Assembly (NCBI GenBank): GCA_902489645.1
Contig: CABUAW010000006.1
Span: 1 to 64,000, forward strand
DNA length: 64,000 bases
DNA from: an uncultured Lachnospiraceae bacterium
GTDB lineage: Bacteria > Bacillota > Clostridia > Lachnospirales > Lachnospiraceae
Direction of reading: 5' to 3'
In this document: in pieces, positions 51,829 through 61,424 of the stretch
How positions within the stretch are numbered: position 1 is the first letter of the stretch
Layout: every line of letters starts with the position of its first letter
The notes under the pieces: generated by a model
Seen by the model: only the letters and a program-made list of their open reading frames with translations
What the model was told of the DNA's origin: nothing
Database searches by the model: none
Position numbers and translations under genes: made by a program

Positions 51829-52889
51829 CTGCCATTGTCACCCCTTCCATGGTACATCGCCTGGAGGCCATAGCTTAAAATCTGTTCCCGCCGTTTTTCA
51901 TCCATCGGCATTTGATATACCTTTTTTATAAATAACCCAATCAAATTTTCTGAATTTTCATTATAAAGTTTTTCAAAATCAAACCAGGGCAGCGTCTCGT
52001 CTTTGATGGAAGCAATATTCCCCATCCGTGACATCCGCTCTAAATCATAGACAATATCCGTATCTCTGTACCCTTTCAGGATAACGTTGTACAGATGTCT
52101 CTCCCCCTCAATATGTATTTGCTGTTCAAGCCACTGCTCCATCTCTGCGCTGGTCATATCCGTATCCGATTCCAGAATCAGTTCCCGGTACTCCCGGCCG
52201 GCGGCCGGGCAAAACTGAATCCGCGTCCCCCGCTCTGTAATTTCCCCGTAAACATATCCGTGTTCTCCCGTATCCAGCCGGTCTATCGGTTCCAGAGCCC
52301 CCGCATAGGCCATCCCCTGGGAAATGATTTCCGGCTTATGGATATGCCCCAGGGCTACATAATCAAACCCGGCCGCTAAAAGCTCCTTTTTCTGAATCGG
52401 AATGTGTTTTTCATCGCCGCCATGGGCTAAGAGGATATGATAGCCCGGCCTGTCCAGGGGTCTTACCCGGTCATACAACGGCGCCGTAATTTCCCGATGC
52501 TCATAACTGAGCCCGTAAACCCATGTGTTCAGCGGCTCCATGTACACGGCGTCCATCTGTTCGCTTCGGAAAAAATGAACGTTGTCGGCCCATGAAAAAT
52601 TCCTGTAATTGGAGCTTTCGCCCATGTAGTCGTGATTTCCCGCCATCAGCACTACCTGGGTTGGCGCAACGGCTTCCAACCGGTAATTTAATTCCTTCAA
52701 TTCCCGTTTCATCGGCGGCCGGTGGAACACATCGCCTGCAATCAGTATCAAATCGACGCCCTGTTTTCCGGCCTCGCTTATCAGCCTGAAAAACGTAGCT
52801 TCGATTTCCTCCAGACGTTTCTGAGCCCACGGCTTTCCCTTATCCGGCACCGCCCCAAGATGAATATCTGCCACATGAATAAACCGCAT
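51825..52889 (-). CDS. yhaO: SbcD/Mre11-like metallophosphoesterase (YhaO-like)
   Basis: A 354-residue calcineurin-like nuclease. The metal-binding motifs appear in order: HVADIHLG, GDVFHRPP, GNHDYMG, LLAHGGDE and LGHIHKP. It is the presumed nuclease partner of the YhaN-like ATPase. The Mre11-type capping region follows (~200-350). ATG at 52889 has GAGGTG upstream; GTG three codons earlier is the alternative. It starts 11 nt after the LtaS-like gene and overlaps yhaN by four bases. Confidence 0.9.
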   Translation of the reverse strand: MRFIHVADIHLGAVPDKGKPWAQKRLEEIEATFFRLISEAGKQGVDLILIAGDVFHRPPMKRELKELNYRLEAVAPTQVVLMAGNHDYMGESSNYRNFSWADNVHFFRSEQMDAVYMEPLNTWVYGLSYEHREITAPLYDRVRPLDRPGYHILLAHGGDEKHIPIQKKELLAAGFDYVALGHIHKPEIISQGMAYAGALEPIDRLDTGEHGYVYGEITERGTRIQFCPAAGREYRELILESDTDMTSAEMEQWLEQQIHIEGERHLYNVILKGYRDTDIVYDLERMSRMGNIASIKDETLPWFDFEKLYNENSENLIGLFIKKVYQMPMDEKRREQILSYGLQAMYHGRGDNGR

Positions 52890-52900
52890 TGCCGTCACCT

Positions 52901-54727
52901 CTATTCATACCATTCGTCATTTCTGTGCTTTGCATCAAATAAATGATTATAATTTAAAATTGCATAGTTCTTCAACTCTTCCGGCATCGACGCAATCATA
53001 TTGACCCCAAAATAACTCCCCTGGTCATCCAGAAACATATTCGCCGTCAAAACCGGATAATCCTTCATGATATCCTTCATATATAACTGGAAAGGGCTCA
53101 TCGGAAGTCCGGCCACCTCAAAAAGCAGGGTACTCAGATAATTGACGCTGAACATAGGATACTTTGAAAAATCATAGCTGACTTCCTGGCCGACAGTCTC
53201 CGCGCCAATATCGTAATTGGCCCAAAGAACGAAAGGAACCTCATAGCGCTCTTTAGATTCGGACCATAAATTCTGGTCGGTAATCCCGTTCATGGAATAA
53301 ATCGGCGAAACAACCCAATCCGCCGGCTGATGGTCGCCGAACATTAATAGAATCGTTGGTTCATCCACCAGAGAAAAATATTCCACTAACTGGGCGAAGG
53401 CCTCGTCGGATATTTTTATGAGGGACAAATACCGTTCCAGAAGTTTTGCGCTGCCATTGGAACCAACTACCTCCACATCCGGCGTGAAATTATCGTATTC
53501 CTTACTGTAGCTGCTGTGGTTCTGCATAGTCACATCGAATACAAACATCGGCTGCCCCGGCGTTTTCTGATTATAAATATCCACAATTTTCTGATACGTC
53601 GCCAAATCACTAGTATAGTCCCGAATGACCGGAGCATTTGTAAAGCTTTCCTTAAAGTAACTCGTCTCAAAGCCAAAATATTCATAAACCTTTTTCCGGT
53701 TCCACCCATTAGCCCCGTAAGGATGAATGGAAAAGGTATCATAGCCCATATTTTTTAACTGACTGACCACCGTCGGCATTTCGCCGCTTATGTACTGCTG
53801 ATACGGAATCGAACCGGCCGGAAGAAAGGCCATGGAATTTCCCGTCAAAAATTCATATTCGGAATTTGCCGTATTCCCGCCCTTGACAGATACGTAGAGA
53901 TTTCCTTTAATCGTATTCTTCGTCATAGCGCGTATATAAGGCATATAATCCACATTCGTCTCAAAATCACCAAGAACGGCCGGGTCTGAAAAGGCCTCGT
54001 TCATAATCACAATAATGTTTGGATTTACCGAAGTAACCCCCTCTGCTTCGTCCATATAAGGTTCTAAAATCTCCTGAACCTTTTGAACACTGTAATCTCC
54101 CGGCTTTGACACATCCAGATACTGCATATTGGAAATAAAACTGACGGCAAATCCGTTCAACTGATAGAACGCATTTGGCGTAAAATGATATTCATAAAAC
54201 CCCACCGCATCATGAACGGCCGGCATCTGCACGGATGTACCGTAGAGAACCCATAAGGTTAAAACCCCCAGCACGGACAACAGATGGTATTGGCCATCTT
54301 TTACGGGAAGTTTCCACCGGGTCAAAAGCCCGGCCGCAATCAGGACGATAAAAGCTGCCACAATCATCATGGTGTCCTTATCCATGCTGTAACTGTAATT
54401 ATCCGACACGCTCATGGCCGTCTTTACCGATAAAATATCCCACGGATACAGCGGCACCGAGCGAAACTGAATCACATAATAATCAACCAGCCCAATAACC
54501 ATTACCAGAAGGCTGCCCAGTCCCAGACTGATAAAGCATCTTTTGGATATAACCAGAATCAATCCGTAAAGCAGGTAGTAAAATACCAGATTCAGGGCAA
54601 TCACCGGAAGCTCCATATCCTCGCCGACGGAGTGGGTCAGTGTTTCCAGAAGCCAGAAGCTAAGGGCCGGGGTCACTACCCACAGAATGATACTTGGAAT
54701 TTTCGGAATACCAATTTTTTTAAACAT
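52901..54727 (-). CDS. LtaS-like phosphoglycerol transferase (sulfatase fold)
   Basis: A 608-residue membrane enzyme with about five N-terminal segments (to ~190) and an extracellular sulfatase-like domain (~235-590). Metal and catalytic positions: Glu in IIVIMNEAFSD (~245) and the presumed nucleophile Thr in GNTANSEYEFLTG (~290), plus LMFGDHQPAD and a late His. Such enzymes move glycerol-phosphate from phosphatidylglycerol to build lipoteichoic acid or modify cell-surface glycans. ATG at 54727 has AAAGGTGG 8 nt upstream. The asnS terminator lies just upstream; I saw no separate promoter, so partial read-through is possible. Confidence 0.85.
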   Translation of the reverse strand: MFKKIGIPKIPSIILWVVTPALSFWLLETLTHSVGEDMELPVIALNLVFYYLLYGLILVISKRCFISLGLGSLLVMVIGLVDYYVIQFRSVPLYPWDILSVKTAMSVSDNYSYSMDKDTMMIVAAFIVLIAAGLLTRWKLPVKDGQYHLLSVLGVLTLWVLYGTSVQMPAVHDAVGFYEYHFTPNAFYQLNGFAVSFISNMQYLDVSKPGDYSVQKVQEILEPYMDEAEGVTSVNPNIIVIMNEAFSDPAVLGDFETNVDYMPYIRAMTKNTIKGNLYVSVKGGNTANSEYEFLTGNSMAFLPAGSIPYQQYISGEMPTVVSQLKNMGYDTFSIHPYGANGWNRKKVYEYFGFETSYFKESFTNAPVIRDYTSDLATYQKIVDIYNQKTPGQPMFVFDVTMQNHSSYSKEYDNFTPDVEVVGSNGSAKLLERYLSLIKISDEAFAQLVEYFSLVDEPTILLMFGDHQPADWVVSPIYSMNGITDQNLWSESKERYEVPFVLWANYDIGAETVGQEVSYDFSKYPMFSVNYLSTLLFEVAGLPMSPFQLYMKDIMKDYPVLTANMFLDDQGSYFGVNMIASMPEELKNYAILNYNHLFDAKHRNDEWYE

Positions 54728-54745
54728 ATTTTCTGCCACCTTTAT

Positions 54746-54777
54746 AAAAACAGGAAGGCTGCCTGCCGCAGCCTCCC
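54746..54777 (-). terminator. Terminator after asnS
   Basis: On the minus strand, arms 54777-54768 and 54762-54753 (GAGGCTGC-type stem with one G-U pair) followed by TGTTTTTAT. It begins 13 nt after the asnS stop. Confidence 0.75.
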
Positions 54778-54790
54778 CTCCAAAATCATT

Positions 54791-56182
54791 TTAAATATCA
54801 CAATTTTTAACAGTTCTCGGGAACGGAATGACGTCACGGATATTGCCCATACCGGTCAAATACATGACGCAGCGCTCAAAGCCAAGGCCAAATCCGGAAT
54901 GGCGTGTGGAACCGTAACGGCGCAAATCAAGATAGAATCCATAGTCTTCTTCTTTAAGGCCCAGTTCCTTCATCCGCTGAATCAATTTATCGTAGCTGTC
55001 CTCACGCTGGCTGCCTCCGATAATCTCGCCGATGCCCGGAACAAGCAAATCCATCGCCGCCACCGTCTTATTATCCGGGTTCATCTTCATATAAAACGCC
55101 TTGATTTCCTTTGGATAATCGGTCACAAATACCGGACGTTTAAACACTTTTTCTGTCAGATACCGCTCATGCTCTGTCTGCAAATCCGTCCCCCAGTGAA
55201 CCTTGTATTCAAATTTATCATTATGCTTTTCCAGAAGCTCGACAGCTTCCGTGTAGGTCACATGGGCGAAGTCCGAGCCTGCCACATGTTTCAGCCGTTC
55301 AATAAGTCCCTTGTCCACAAACTGGTTAAAGAAATTCATTTCTTCCGGCGCATTTTCAAGAACATAATTAATGACATACTTTAACATCGCCTCGGCCAAA
55401 GCCATATTGTCCTCCAAATCGGCAAAGGCCATCTCCGGCTCAATCATCCAGAACTCGGCCGCATGACGGGTTGTGTTGGAATTTTCCGCACGGAAAGTTG
55501 GCCCAAAGGTATAAATATTGCGGAAAGCCATGGCAAAGGTCTCGCCGTTTAACTGGCCGCTGACGGTCAGATTCGTTTCTTTTCCAAAGAAATCCTTCGA
55601 GTAATCCACATGGCCTTCTTCATCCTTCGGCATATGCTCCGGGTCCAGTGTCGTTACACGGAACATTTCTCCGGCGCCCTCACAGTCGCTTCCCGTAATC
55701 AGCGGGGTATGCACATAAACAAAATCCCGTTCCTGGAAAAACTTATGAATCGCATAGGCAATCAGGGAACGCACACGGAATACGGCCTGGAACGTATTCG
55801 TCCGGGCCCGAAGATGGGTCATCGTCCGCAAATATTCAAAGCTGTGCCGTTTCGGCTGAATCGGATAATCCGGTGTGGAAGCGCCTTCCACATAAACGCT
55901 GTCCGCCTGAATCTCAAACGGCTGTTTTGCTTTCGGCGTCGCTACCAATGTCCCCTCAACGATGACAGCCGCGCCCACGTTCAGCCGGCAGATATCCTGA
56001 AAGTTGTCCAACTGTTCTCCAAAAACAACCTGGAGCGTCTGAAAATAGGTTCCGTCATTGATGACCAGAAATCCGAAGGTTTTTGAATCTCTCAGATTAC
56101 GGACCCACCCGCCGATTTTTACTTTTTCATCCACATATTTTGAAGAATTTCGGTATAATTCTCTTACTGTTACTAAATCCAT
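54791..56182 (-). CDS. asnS: Asparaginyl-tRNA synthetase
   Basis: A 463-residue class IIb synthetase that charges tRNA-Asn. N-terminal OB-fold anticodon domain (VKIGGWVRNLRDSKTFGFLVINDG) and catalytic domain with motif 2 FRAENSNTTRHAAEFWMIEPEMAF and motif 3 GFGLGFERCVMYLTGM. The HNTRH-type Asn context and the absence of an AspRS insertion support AsnS. The length is typical (~460). The leader after the promoter is only ~35 nt and has no T-box. It is divergent from the M29 aminopeptidase gene. Confidence 0.97.
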   Translation of the reverse strand: MDLVTVRELYRNSSKYVDEKVKIGGWVRNLRDSKTFGFLVINDGTYFQTLQVVFGEQLDNFQDICRLNVGAAVIVEGTLVATPKAKQPFEIQADSVYVEGASTPDYPIQPKRHSFEYLRTMTHLRARTNTFQAVFRVRSLIAYAIHKFFQERDFVYVHTPLITGSDCEGAGEMFRVTTLDPEHMPKDEEGHVDYSKDFFGKETNLTVSGQLNGETFAMAFRNIYTFGPTFRAENSNTTRHAAEFWMIEPEMAFADLEDNMALAEAMLKYVINYVLENAPEEMNFFNQFVDKGLIERLKHVAGSDFAHVTYTEAVELLEKHNDKFEYKVHWGTDLQTEHERYLTEKVFKRPVFVTDYPKEIKAFYMKMNPDNKTVAAMDLLVPGIGEIIGGSQREDSYDKLIQRMKELGLKEEDYGFYLDLRRYGSTRHSGFGLGFERCVMYLTGMGNIRDVIPFPRTVKNCDI

Positions 56183-56223
56183 CTCTAATACCCCCGTATT
56201 ATTATCAATCTTCTTTATTTTAC

Positions 56224-56252
56224 ATTATATTTCGTCTTTCGTAAAGGGGCAA
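56224..56252 (-). promoter_or_regulatory. Promoter of asnS
   Basis: On the minus strand TTGCCC (56252-56247), 17 nt, TATAAT (56229-56224), 42 nt upstream of the asnS start. Confidence 0.7.
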
Positions 56253-56282
56253 CTCTTCGCTGTAAATTATCATTTGGAAAGG

Positions 56283-56311
56283 TGGACTTTCCGTCAATTC
56301 GGATGTATAAT
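56283..56311 (+). promoter_or_regulatory. Promoter of the M29 aminopeptidase gene
   Basis: TGGACT (56283-56288), 17 nt, TATAAT (56306-56311) with TG two bases before it (extended -10). Transcription would start near the hairpin at 56316-56344. Confidence 0.55.
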
Positions 56312-56315
56312 ACCC

Positions 56316-56344
56316 GTGAAACACGGTACTGCAGCCGGTTTCAC
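56316..56344 (+). other. 5'-end hairpin of the aminopeptidase mRNA
   Basis: GTGAAAC (56316-56322) pairs with GTTTCAC (56338-56344), and CGG/CCG can extend the stem inward. It would form the extreme 5' end of the transcript, as in RNA-stabilising leader hairpins. No T-run follows, so it is not a terminator. Confidence 0.45.
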
Positions 56345-56376
56345 TACTATCTGTACCCAGAAAGGAAGTTTTTAAT

Positions 56377-57492
56377 ATGGATGAACGTATCAAAGTATTC
56401 GCTCACAACCTGATTCACAAATCCATCCGGGTAAAACCCGGAGATAAGGTATATATCGACTATACCGGAGAAAGCACGCAGGACCTGGCCCGCCAGTTAA
56501 TCAAAGAAACCTATGCCGCCGGAGCCATGCCTTTCCCCCACTACACAAATCCACGGGTTCAGCGTGAGATGCTCCTCCACTGCAACGAAGAACAACTGCG
56601 CCTGATGGCCCAGGTTTCTGCTCTGGAAATGTCCCGGATGGACTGCTATCTGGCTGTCCGCGGTTCGGATAATATTTCCGAGAATTCTGACGTTCCGGCG
56701 GAAAATCTGGCCCTCTATGAGCGTCTGTACAGCACTCCGGTGCATCATGAAATCCGTGTTCCGAAGCTGCGCTGGTGCGTTATGCGCTACCCGAACAATT
56801 CGATGGCCCAGCTCAACAATCAGAGCCTGGAGGCCTTTGAGGACTTTTATTTTGACGTCTGCTGTCTTGATTACGAAAAAATGGGCGAGGCCATGACGCC
56901 GCTTATCGAGCTGATGAATAAGACGGATAAGGTTCATATCGAAGGCCCGGGAACCAATCTGACGTTCTCCATCAAGGGAATTCCGGCCATCAAATGCGCC
57001 GGAAACATGAATATCCCTGACGGCGAGGTTTACACGGCTCCGGTCAGAGATTCGATTAACGGTACACTGACCTATAATACACCGGCCGTTTTCCAGGGCT
57101 TTACTTTTGAAAATATTTCTTTTACCTTTGAAAACGGAAAAATTGTCAAAGCAACCGCCAACGATACCAAACGTATCCATCAGGTTCTCGATACGGACGA
57201 CGGCGCCCGTTATATCGGTGAATTTGCCCTCGGCGTCAACCCATATATTCTGAATCCGATGAAGGACACCCTTTTTGATGAAAAAATCATGGGTTCCTTC
57301 CACTTCACACCGGGCAACTGCTACGACGAAGCGCCAAACGGAAATCACTCCGCCATCCACTGGGATTTGGTATGTATCCAACGCCCGGAATACGGCGGCG
57401 GACGCATCTGGTTCGACGACGTACTCATCCGCGAGGACGGACGCTTCGTCCTTCCTGAACTGGACGGCCTTAATCCTGAAAATCTGAAATAA
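56377..57492 (+). CDS. M29-family aminopeptidase
   Basis: A 371-residue cytoplasmic metallo-aminopeptidase of family M29 (PepS/AmpS/AmpII type) that trims N-terminal residues from peptides. Presumed metal ligands: Glu in DGEVYTAP (~213), Glu in IGEFALG (~288), and His/His/Asp in GSFHFTPG and NHSAIHWDL (~305-330). It is a little shorter than many members (~410), mostly at the N-terminus. AGAAAGGAAG precedes the ATG. It is monocistronic, with an extended -10 promoter, a leader hairpin and a terminator. Confidence 0.9.
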   Translation: MDERIKVFAHNLIHKSIRVKPGDKVYIDYTGESTQDLARQLIKETYAAGAMPFPHYTNPRVQREMLLHCNEEQLRLMAQVSALEMSRMDCYLAVRGSDNISENSDVPAENLALYERLYSTPVHHEIRVPKLRWCVMRYPNNSMAQLNNQSLEAFEDFYFDVCCLDYEKMGEAMTPLIELMNKTDKVHIEGPGTNLTFSIKGIPAIKCAGNMNIPDGEVYTAPVRDSINGTLTYNTPAVFQGFTFENISFTFENGKIVKATANDTKRIHQVLDTDDGARYIGEFALGVNPYILNPMKDTLFDEKIMGSFHFTPGNCYDEAPNGNHSAIHWDLVCIQRPEYGGGRIWFDDVLIREDGRFVLPELDGLNPENLK

Positions 57493-57497
57493 AACGC

Positions 57498-57551
57498 AAA
57501 AACATCTTCCTCAGAAAACTTGGAACAACGTTTTCATCGGAAGATGTTTTT
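57498..57551. terminator. Bidirectional terminator after the aminopeptidase gene
   Basis: Perfect 13-bp stem AAAAACATCTTCC (57498-57510) with its complement (57539-57551), enclosing a second 6-bp stem GAAAAC/GTTTTC (57514-57519, 57530-57535). U-tracts exist on both strands, so it also ends the convergent minus-strand operon. Confidence 0.85.
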
Positions 57552-57566
57552 ATATTTCGACGCATC

Positions 57567-60131
57567 TTATTTATAATAACTATAAATCACATTTCCTGAG
57601 GATGCGATACCATTCACTGCGGAATCCTGCTCGTAGCCGGAAACCGTCCCATCCTTCGGGTCGGCAATGACGATATAGCCATTGACATAACCTTCCGCGA
57701 CGCACCAGGTCCCTTCGCTGTTTTTAACGACCAGCGGAATACCATCGGAAATCATTGTCAGGGCGTCATATAAGCCAATTCCTGTCATATCCACCACATG
57801 GAAATCCGGCAGATTTGCCCGGAGATTTTCCAGCATGTCATTGCTGTCCAAAACCGGTTCTTTGTCCAATTTTTCATAATTAAACAGCCATTCCAATACG
57901 GCTCGCTGCTGGGCCATCTCGTCAGATTCTGCCAGTGCAATGCTATAGCCGTTCAGGTCTTTTTCTTCCGCCCGCATGGTCGGCCGGCTGATAATACGTC
58001 CCAGACTGTCCAAAACTTTCCCGCCGCTTTCCAGAGCGGCTTCATAGGCTTCTTTAAAGGTCGGATATTTCATCAGATTCTCATTACTGTAGACAAAATA
58101 GCCGGTGTATTCTTCGCTCTGGGCCTGGAATTCCATCTGAGTATTCCGGTAGGATTCGATACCCCTTGCAAAAAGTACAACGGGCATGTCGTTGCCGTAC
58201 TCATTTGTCACAAGCCAGGTTTCACGTTTGCGCAAATCATCCCGAACACTGGTCGTGCTGATATTTTGAGTATCATTTTGATTATACAAAATATAATCTA
58301 CCGCCATATCTTCCTGATTATCTCCCCGGCGGAATATCTCCAGCAAATCCCCGTCCACATCGGCTTCCCGGATATAGCCGCCGGGCACTGTGTATTCCTT
58401 CAACACATTGAGCGCCGAATCCACAATATATAAAGCATCCAGATGCTGCTCTTCCCCGGAAACATCGCCGACACCATACACCAGATTTTCACCGAGCAGC
58501 CCTATCATGGCAATGTCCTGATTTTCTCTTTGAATTTCTCTGCTCTCCCCCGTTTCAAGATTCGTCCACTCAATCTCCGTCACATTTCCCGCTTCATCCC
58601 GGTGGGAAACTACGATGCTGCGCCCATCGCCCGAAATGGCGCAGTCCTCCGATTCCACCTGTTCCAGAACAATCTCCGATTCTTTCATAATGATATCAAA
58701 GCGGTAAATTGTATCTTCCAGACAAATGTACAGCATATCGTTGTCATCGATAAAGGCCATCTTCTGAATTCCCCGGTTCAGCATATTAAAGTTCTTATCA
58801 TACGGAATAAACAAAACCTCCGAATAGGTTCCGTCCACCCGGTTATACCGGTTCACCGTAATACCGAAACGTCCCTCGTTATCGCCATTATACATGTAGC
58901 CATATACGGCAAAATACAAATCGCCGTTTTCCTCGGTCCGCAGAACCTTGACGCCATGATTCATATAGCTGGAATCTCTGTAGCTGACCTGGCTTTTCCT
59001 CTCAAATCCGAAGGCCTGCGTCAAAAGATTATCCCGAGTATTGTAAACCCACAGACCGCCGTCCGCCACAAAGCTGATGTAGGTATTATACTCGACGTCA
59101 CTTCCGTCCTGGCTCTCCTGCGCCGACTCTCCGGTCTGGGTTTCCTCTTCCTCCGGCTCTTCCCTGCCATACACCTGAATGTCCATCTTACTTTCATCAA
59201 CAAGGCCCAGACGCATCCGGTTATTATTAAATACAAAGGACTGTTCGTCCAGTTTTTCATCCATCGTTCTGGAATAATCCAGCAGGTTTACCGTACTGCC
59301 CGTGCAGGACACCTCATACAATTCCCGAACCATATAATTATAGTCATTGCCGCTGTCATCCCGGGCTTCAATCTCATAAATCAACTGAATTTCTCCGGTC
59401 TGGCTGTCCAGATTAAGAATGGTCATGTCCACATCACTGACAACCTCCGGATTTAAGTCTCCCCAGGTAACGATTTCACTGTCCGAATATATCGATACTT
59501 TTCGAAAATCGTCAACGGACGCATCCGATGAAAAGGACAGATATTCGGCGATTCTGGACGACGCCGTCTTTTCGAAAAGAGCGTTATGGAAATCGGACAC
59601 AAACTGAAGCTTATCATAGGCCTGAAGATTATTGCCATAAATCGCGCGGGTATAATAATAATAGGTCTGCCGCTCGTCATCCTCAACCGTCAGATTCAGA
59701 CAATATTCTTTTCCCGGCTGCAAATCCGCCTGAAACGTAATTTCTGTCTGACGCTGTCCCTCAACACGCTGAATCTCCGGACATTCCCCCGACTCAATCT
59801 CCTGGCTGTTATTTTCATCCATCAAAGCATAGGAAATCTTTTGCACGTTGGTCACCGGCTCGTACATCAAAAGCGTCACTGTCTTATTTTCCGATACCGG
59901 CGTCATACTTAACCTCAGATAAGACGCATTCATCTCCTGAACATAAGCGTCCATTTCATTGATTTTCATGCCGCTGTTTTTTACATATAATTTAATTAAA
60001 GACGTATCCCCCTGATTTTTTGACGGATGAATACGGTCATAATTCAGAACATGATTCGTCAGGAGCAGCGCCACAATAAAGGATGCCAGATAAAATCCGA
60101 CGATAAATAAAATTTTCTTCTTATTTTTCAT
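57567..60131 (-). CDS. Large membrane-anchored extracellular protein of unknown function
   Basis: An 854-residue protein with one N-terminal membrane segment (residues ~7-25) and a long extracytoplasmic part. Residues ~60-170 look like a beta-sandwich. Residues ~240-620 are rich in short repeated beta-strands (SFVADGGLWVYNTRDN, KMAFIDDNDMLYICLEDTIY, DCAISGDGRSIVV), suggesting a beta-propeller. The last ~70 residues (ALTMISDGIPLVVK ... GYIVIADPKDG) resemble the second half of a C39-like peptidase fold, but the expected His is Cys/Val, so catalysis is unlikely. An acidic Glu/Gln linker lies near 325-345. It overlaps the methyltransferase gene by 11 nt. Family unknown to me; probably lineage-specific. 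Confidence 0.7.
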   Translation of the reverse strand: MKNKKKILFIVGFYLASFIVALLLTNHVLNYDRIHPSKNQGDTSLIKLYVKNSGMKINEMDAYVQEMNASYLRLSMTPVSENKTVTLLMYEPVTNVQKISYALMDENNSQEIESGECPEIQRVEGQRQTEITFQADLQPGKEYCLNLTVEDDERQTYYYYTRAIYGNNLQAYDKLQFVSDFHNALFEKTASSRIAEYLSFSSDASVDDFRKVSIYSDSEIVTWGDLNPEVVSDVDMTILNLDSQTGEIQLIYEIEARDDSGNDYNYMVRELYEVSCTGSTVNLLDYSRTMDEKLDEQSFVFNNNRMRLGLVDESKMDIQVYGREEPEEEETQTGESAQESQDGSDVEYNTYISFVADGGLWVYNTRDNLLTQAFGFERKSQVSYRDSSYMNHGVKVLRTEENGDLYFAVYGYMYNGDNEGRFGITVNRYNRVDGTYSEVLFIPYDKNFNMLNRGIQKMAFIDDNDMLYICLEDTIYRFDIIMKESEIVLEQVESEDCAISGDGRSIVVSHRDEAGNVTEIEWTNLETGESREIQRENQDIAMIGLLGENLVYGVGDVSGEEQHLDALYIVDSALNVLKEYTVPGGYIREADVDGDLLEIFRRGDNQEDMAVDYILYNQNDTQNISTTSVRDDLRKRETWLVTNEYGNDMPVVLFARGIESYRNTQMEFQAQSEEYTGYFVYSNENLMKYPTFKEAYEAALESGGKVLDSLGRIISRPTMRAEEKDLNGYSIALAESDEMAQQRAVLEWLFNYEKLDKEPVLDSNDMLENLRANLPDFHVVDMTGIGLYDALTMISDGIPLVVKNSEGTWCVAEGYVNGYIVIADPKDGTVSGYEQDSAVNGIASSGNVIYSYYK

Positions 60132-61350
60132 TATTTGTTTCTTCCTCTTTCTTCAAGTCCTGAAATAGCAGACGGTACAAGGTCAAATCGCCGTTAAACT
60201 CTTTTGCGCAGGTCCGGTAAGCCTCCAGCCCGTTTTTCCGATGATTCCAGACATTGCCTCCCTTTACCGCACGAATCAAAATGTTTTTCGGCGTATGTTC
60301 CATATCAATAAATTCCAGAAGCTGGGTCTTATATCCCATCGCTTCCAATAACTGGCCCCGAAGGCCGTCTGTAATGAGCGCCGACATTCGCTCTTTGAGC
60401 AGGCCATAGCGCAGTACCGGAGCCAGCCTGTCATTTTTAATCTGCCCGTTCAACTCGTGCTGACAGCAGGGAACCGACAAAATGACACGGGCTTTCCAGC
60501 GAATCGCCTTATACAACGCATAATCCGTCGCCGTATCGCAGGCGTGAAGCGTGACAACCATGTCCACCGAATCCGCGCCCTCAAAATCCGCAATATCCCC
60601 GTGGATAAATTCCAGTTTGTGATAACCATATTTGTCCCGGAGTTCATTACAATGCCGGATAACGTCCGCCTTTAAATCCAGCCCAATCATCTTCACCGAA
60701 TAGCCCATTAAAATATTCAAATAATAGTACATAGCAAAGGTCAGATAGGACTTTCCGCAGCCAAAATCAATCATCGTAAGCTCCCGGTTCTTCGGAAGCT
60801 CCGGCAATACATCCTGGATAAACTCTAAAAACCGGTTAATCTGACGGTATTTATCATATTTTGAACGGATAATTTTGCCTTCTCCCGTCATCACACCCAA
60901 ATCCACCAGAAAAGGCACCGGCGTCCCTTCCGGCAAAATATAGCTCTTTTTCCGGTTATGTACCAATTTTGACTTGTCCGTCGGGTCAAAGGCCGTCTCC
61001 CGGGCCGCATTGTCCTTCCGTTTTCCAGAGGCCATACGCTCTTTTACCGTCACATTTCCCTTTTTCCCGGACAAAATGGTATATTCTTTGTCGCCGGCTT
61101 TAATCTGAGTCTGCTTAAAATCCTTTTGAATCCGCTCTGTTATCCAGTCCTTTATCTGAGCTTCTTCAATATTTTTGTGAAAAACCTGCGTTTTTGTATA
61201 TTGAGCCGCCTGAAATACAAGATTATCCTTAATAATCACCGGACGAACCTTTATCTTCTGAATATCTCCCGGATTTTTCCGGTTGCTCAGCGTCATATCC
61301 AAAAGTTCCCAGTTCAGAACAGCCTCTAAAATTTCTTCTAATTGTTTCAT
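60121..61350 (-). CDS. Class I SAM-dependent methyltransferase (Methyltransf_32-like)
   Basis: A 409-residue protein with a ~150-residue N-terminal domain and a Rossmann methyltransferase domain (~185-390). SAM motif I is MIDFGCGKSYLTFA, motif II region GLDLKADVI, and HGDIADFEG follows. HACDTATDYAL and VPCCQHELN match the GSTCD/Methyltransf_32 family, whose substrates are unclear, probably RNA. ATG at 61350 has AAAGGA 7 nt upstream; an earlier frame opening is ignored. It lies 74 nt after the small unknown gene and overlaps the large anchored protein gene. Confidence 0.82.
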   Translation of the reverse strand: MKQLEEILEAVLNWELLDMTLSNRKNPGDIQKIKVRPVIIKDNLVFQAAQYTKTQVFHKNIEEAQIKDWITERIQKDFKQTQIKAGDKEYTILSGKKGNVTVKERMASGKRKDNAARETAFDPTDKSKLVHNRKKSYILPEGTPVPFLVDLGVMTGEGKIIRSKYDKYRQINRFLEFIQDVLPELPKNRELTMIDFGCGKSYLTFAMYYYLNILMGYSVKMIGLDLKADVIRHCNELRDKYGYHKLEFIHGDIADFEGADSVDMVVTLHACDTATDYALYKAIRWKARVILSVPCCQHELNGQIKNDRLAPVLRYGLLKERMSALITDGLRGQLLEAMGYKTQLLEFIDMEHTPKNILIRAVKGGNVWNHRKNGLEAYRTCAKEFNGDLTLYRLLFQDLKKEEETNNEK

Positions 61351-61399
61351 ATCTAAATCCTTTCCCACACATTTTACCATAACCTTTTCCTCTTCACAA

Positions 61400-61419
61400 G
61401 GGGCGGCATGTGCCGCCCC
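61400..61419. other. GC-rich hairpin upstream of the methyltransferase gene
   Basis: GGGGCGGCA (61400-61408) and TGCCGCCCC (61411-61419) form a perfect 9-bp stem with a 2-nt loop (the loop may open wider in RNA). There is no T-run on either side, so it is more likely a processing or attenuation element than a terminator. Confidence 0.4.
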
Positions 61420-61424
61420 GCGCC

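Noticed and set aside
56183..56376. T-box leader for asnS
   Set aside because: The promoter leaves only ~35 nt of leader, with no T-box sequence or terminator stem.
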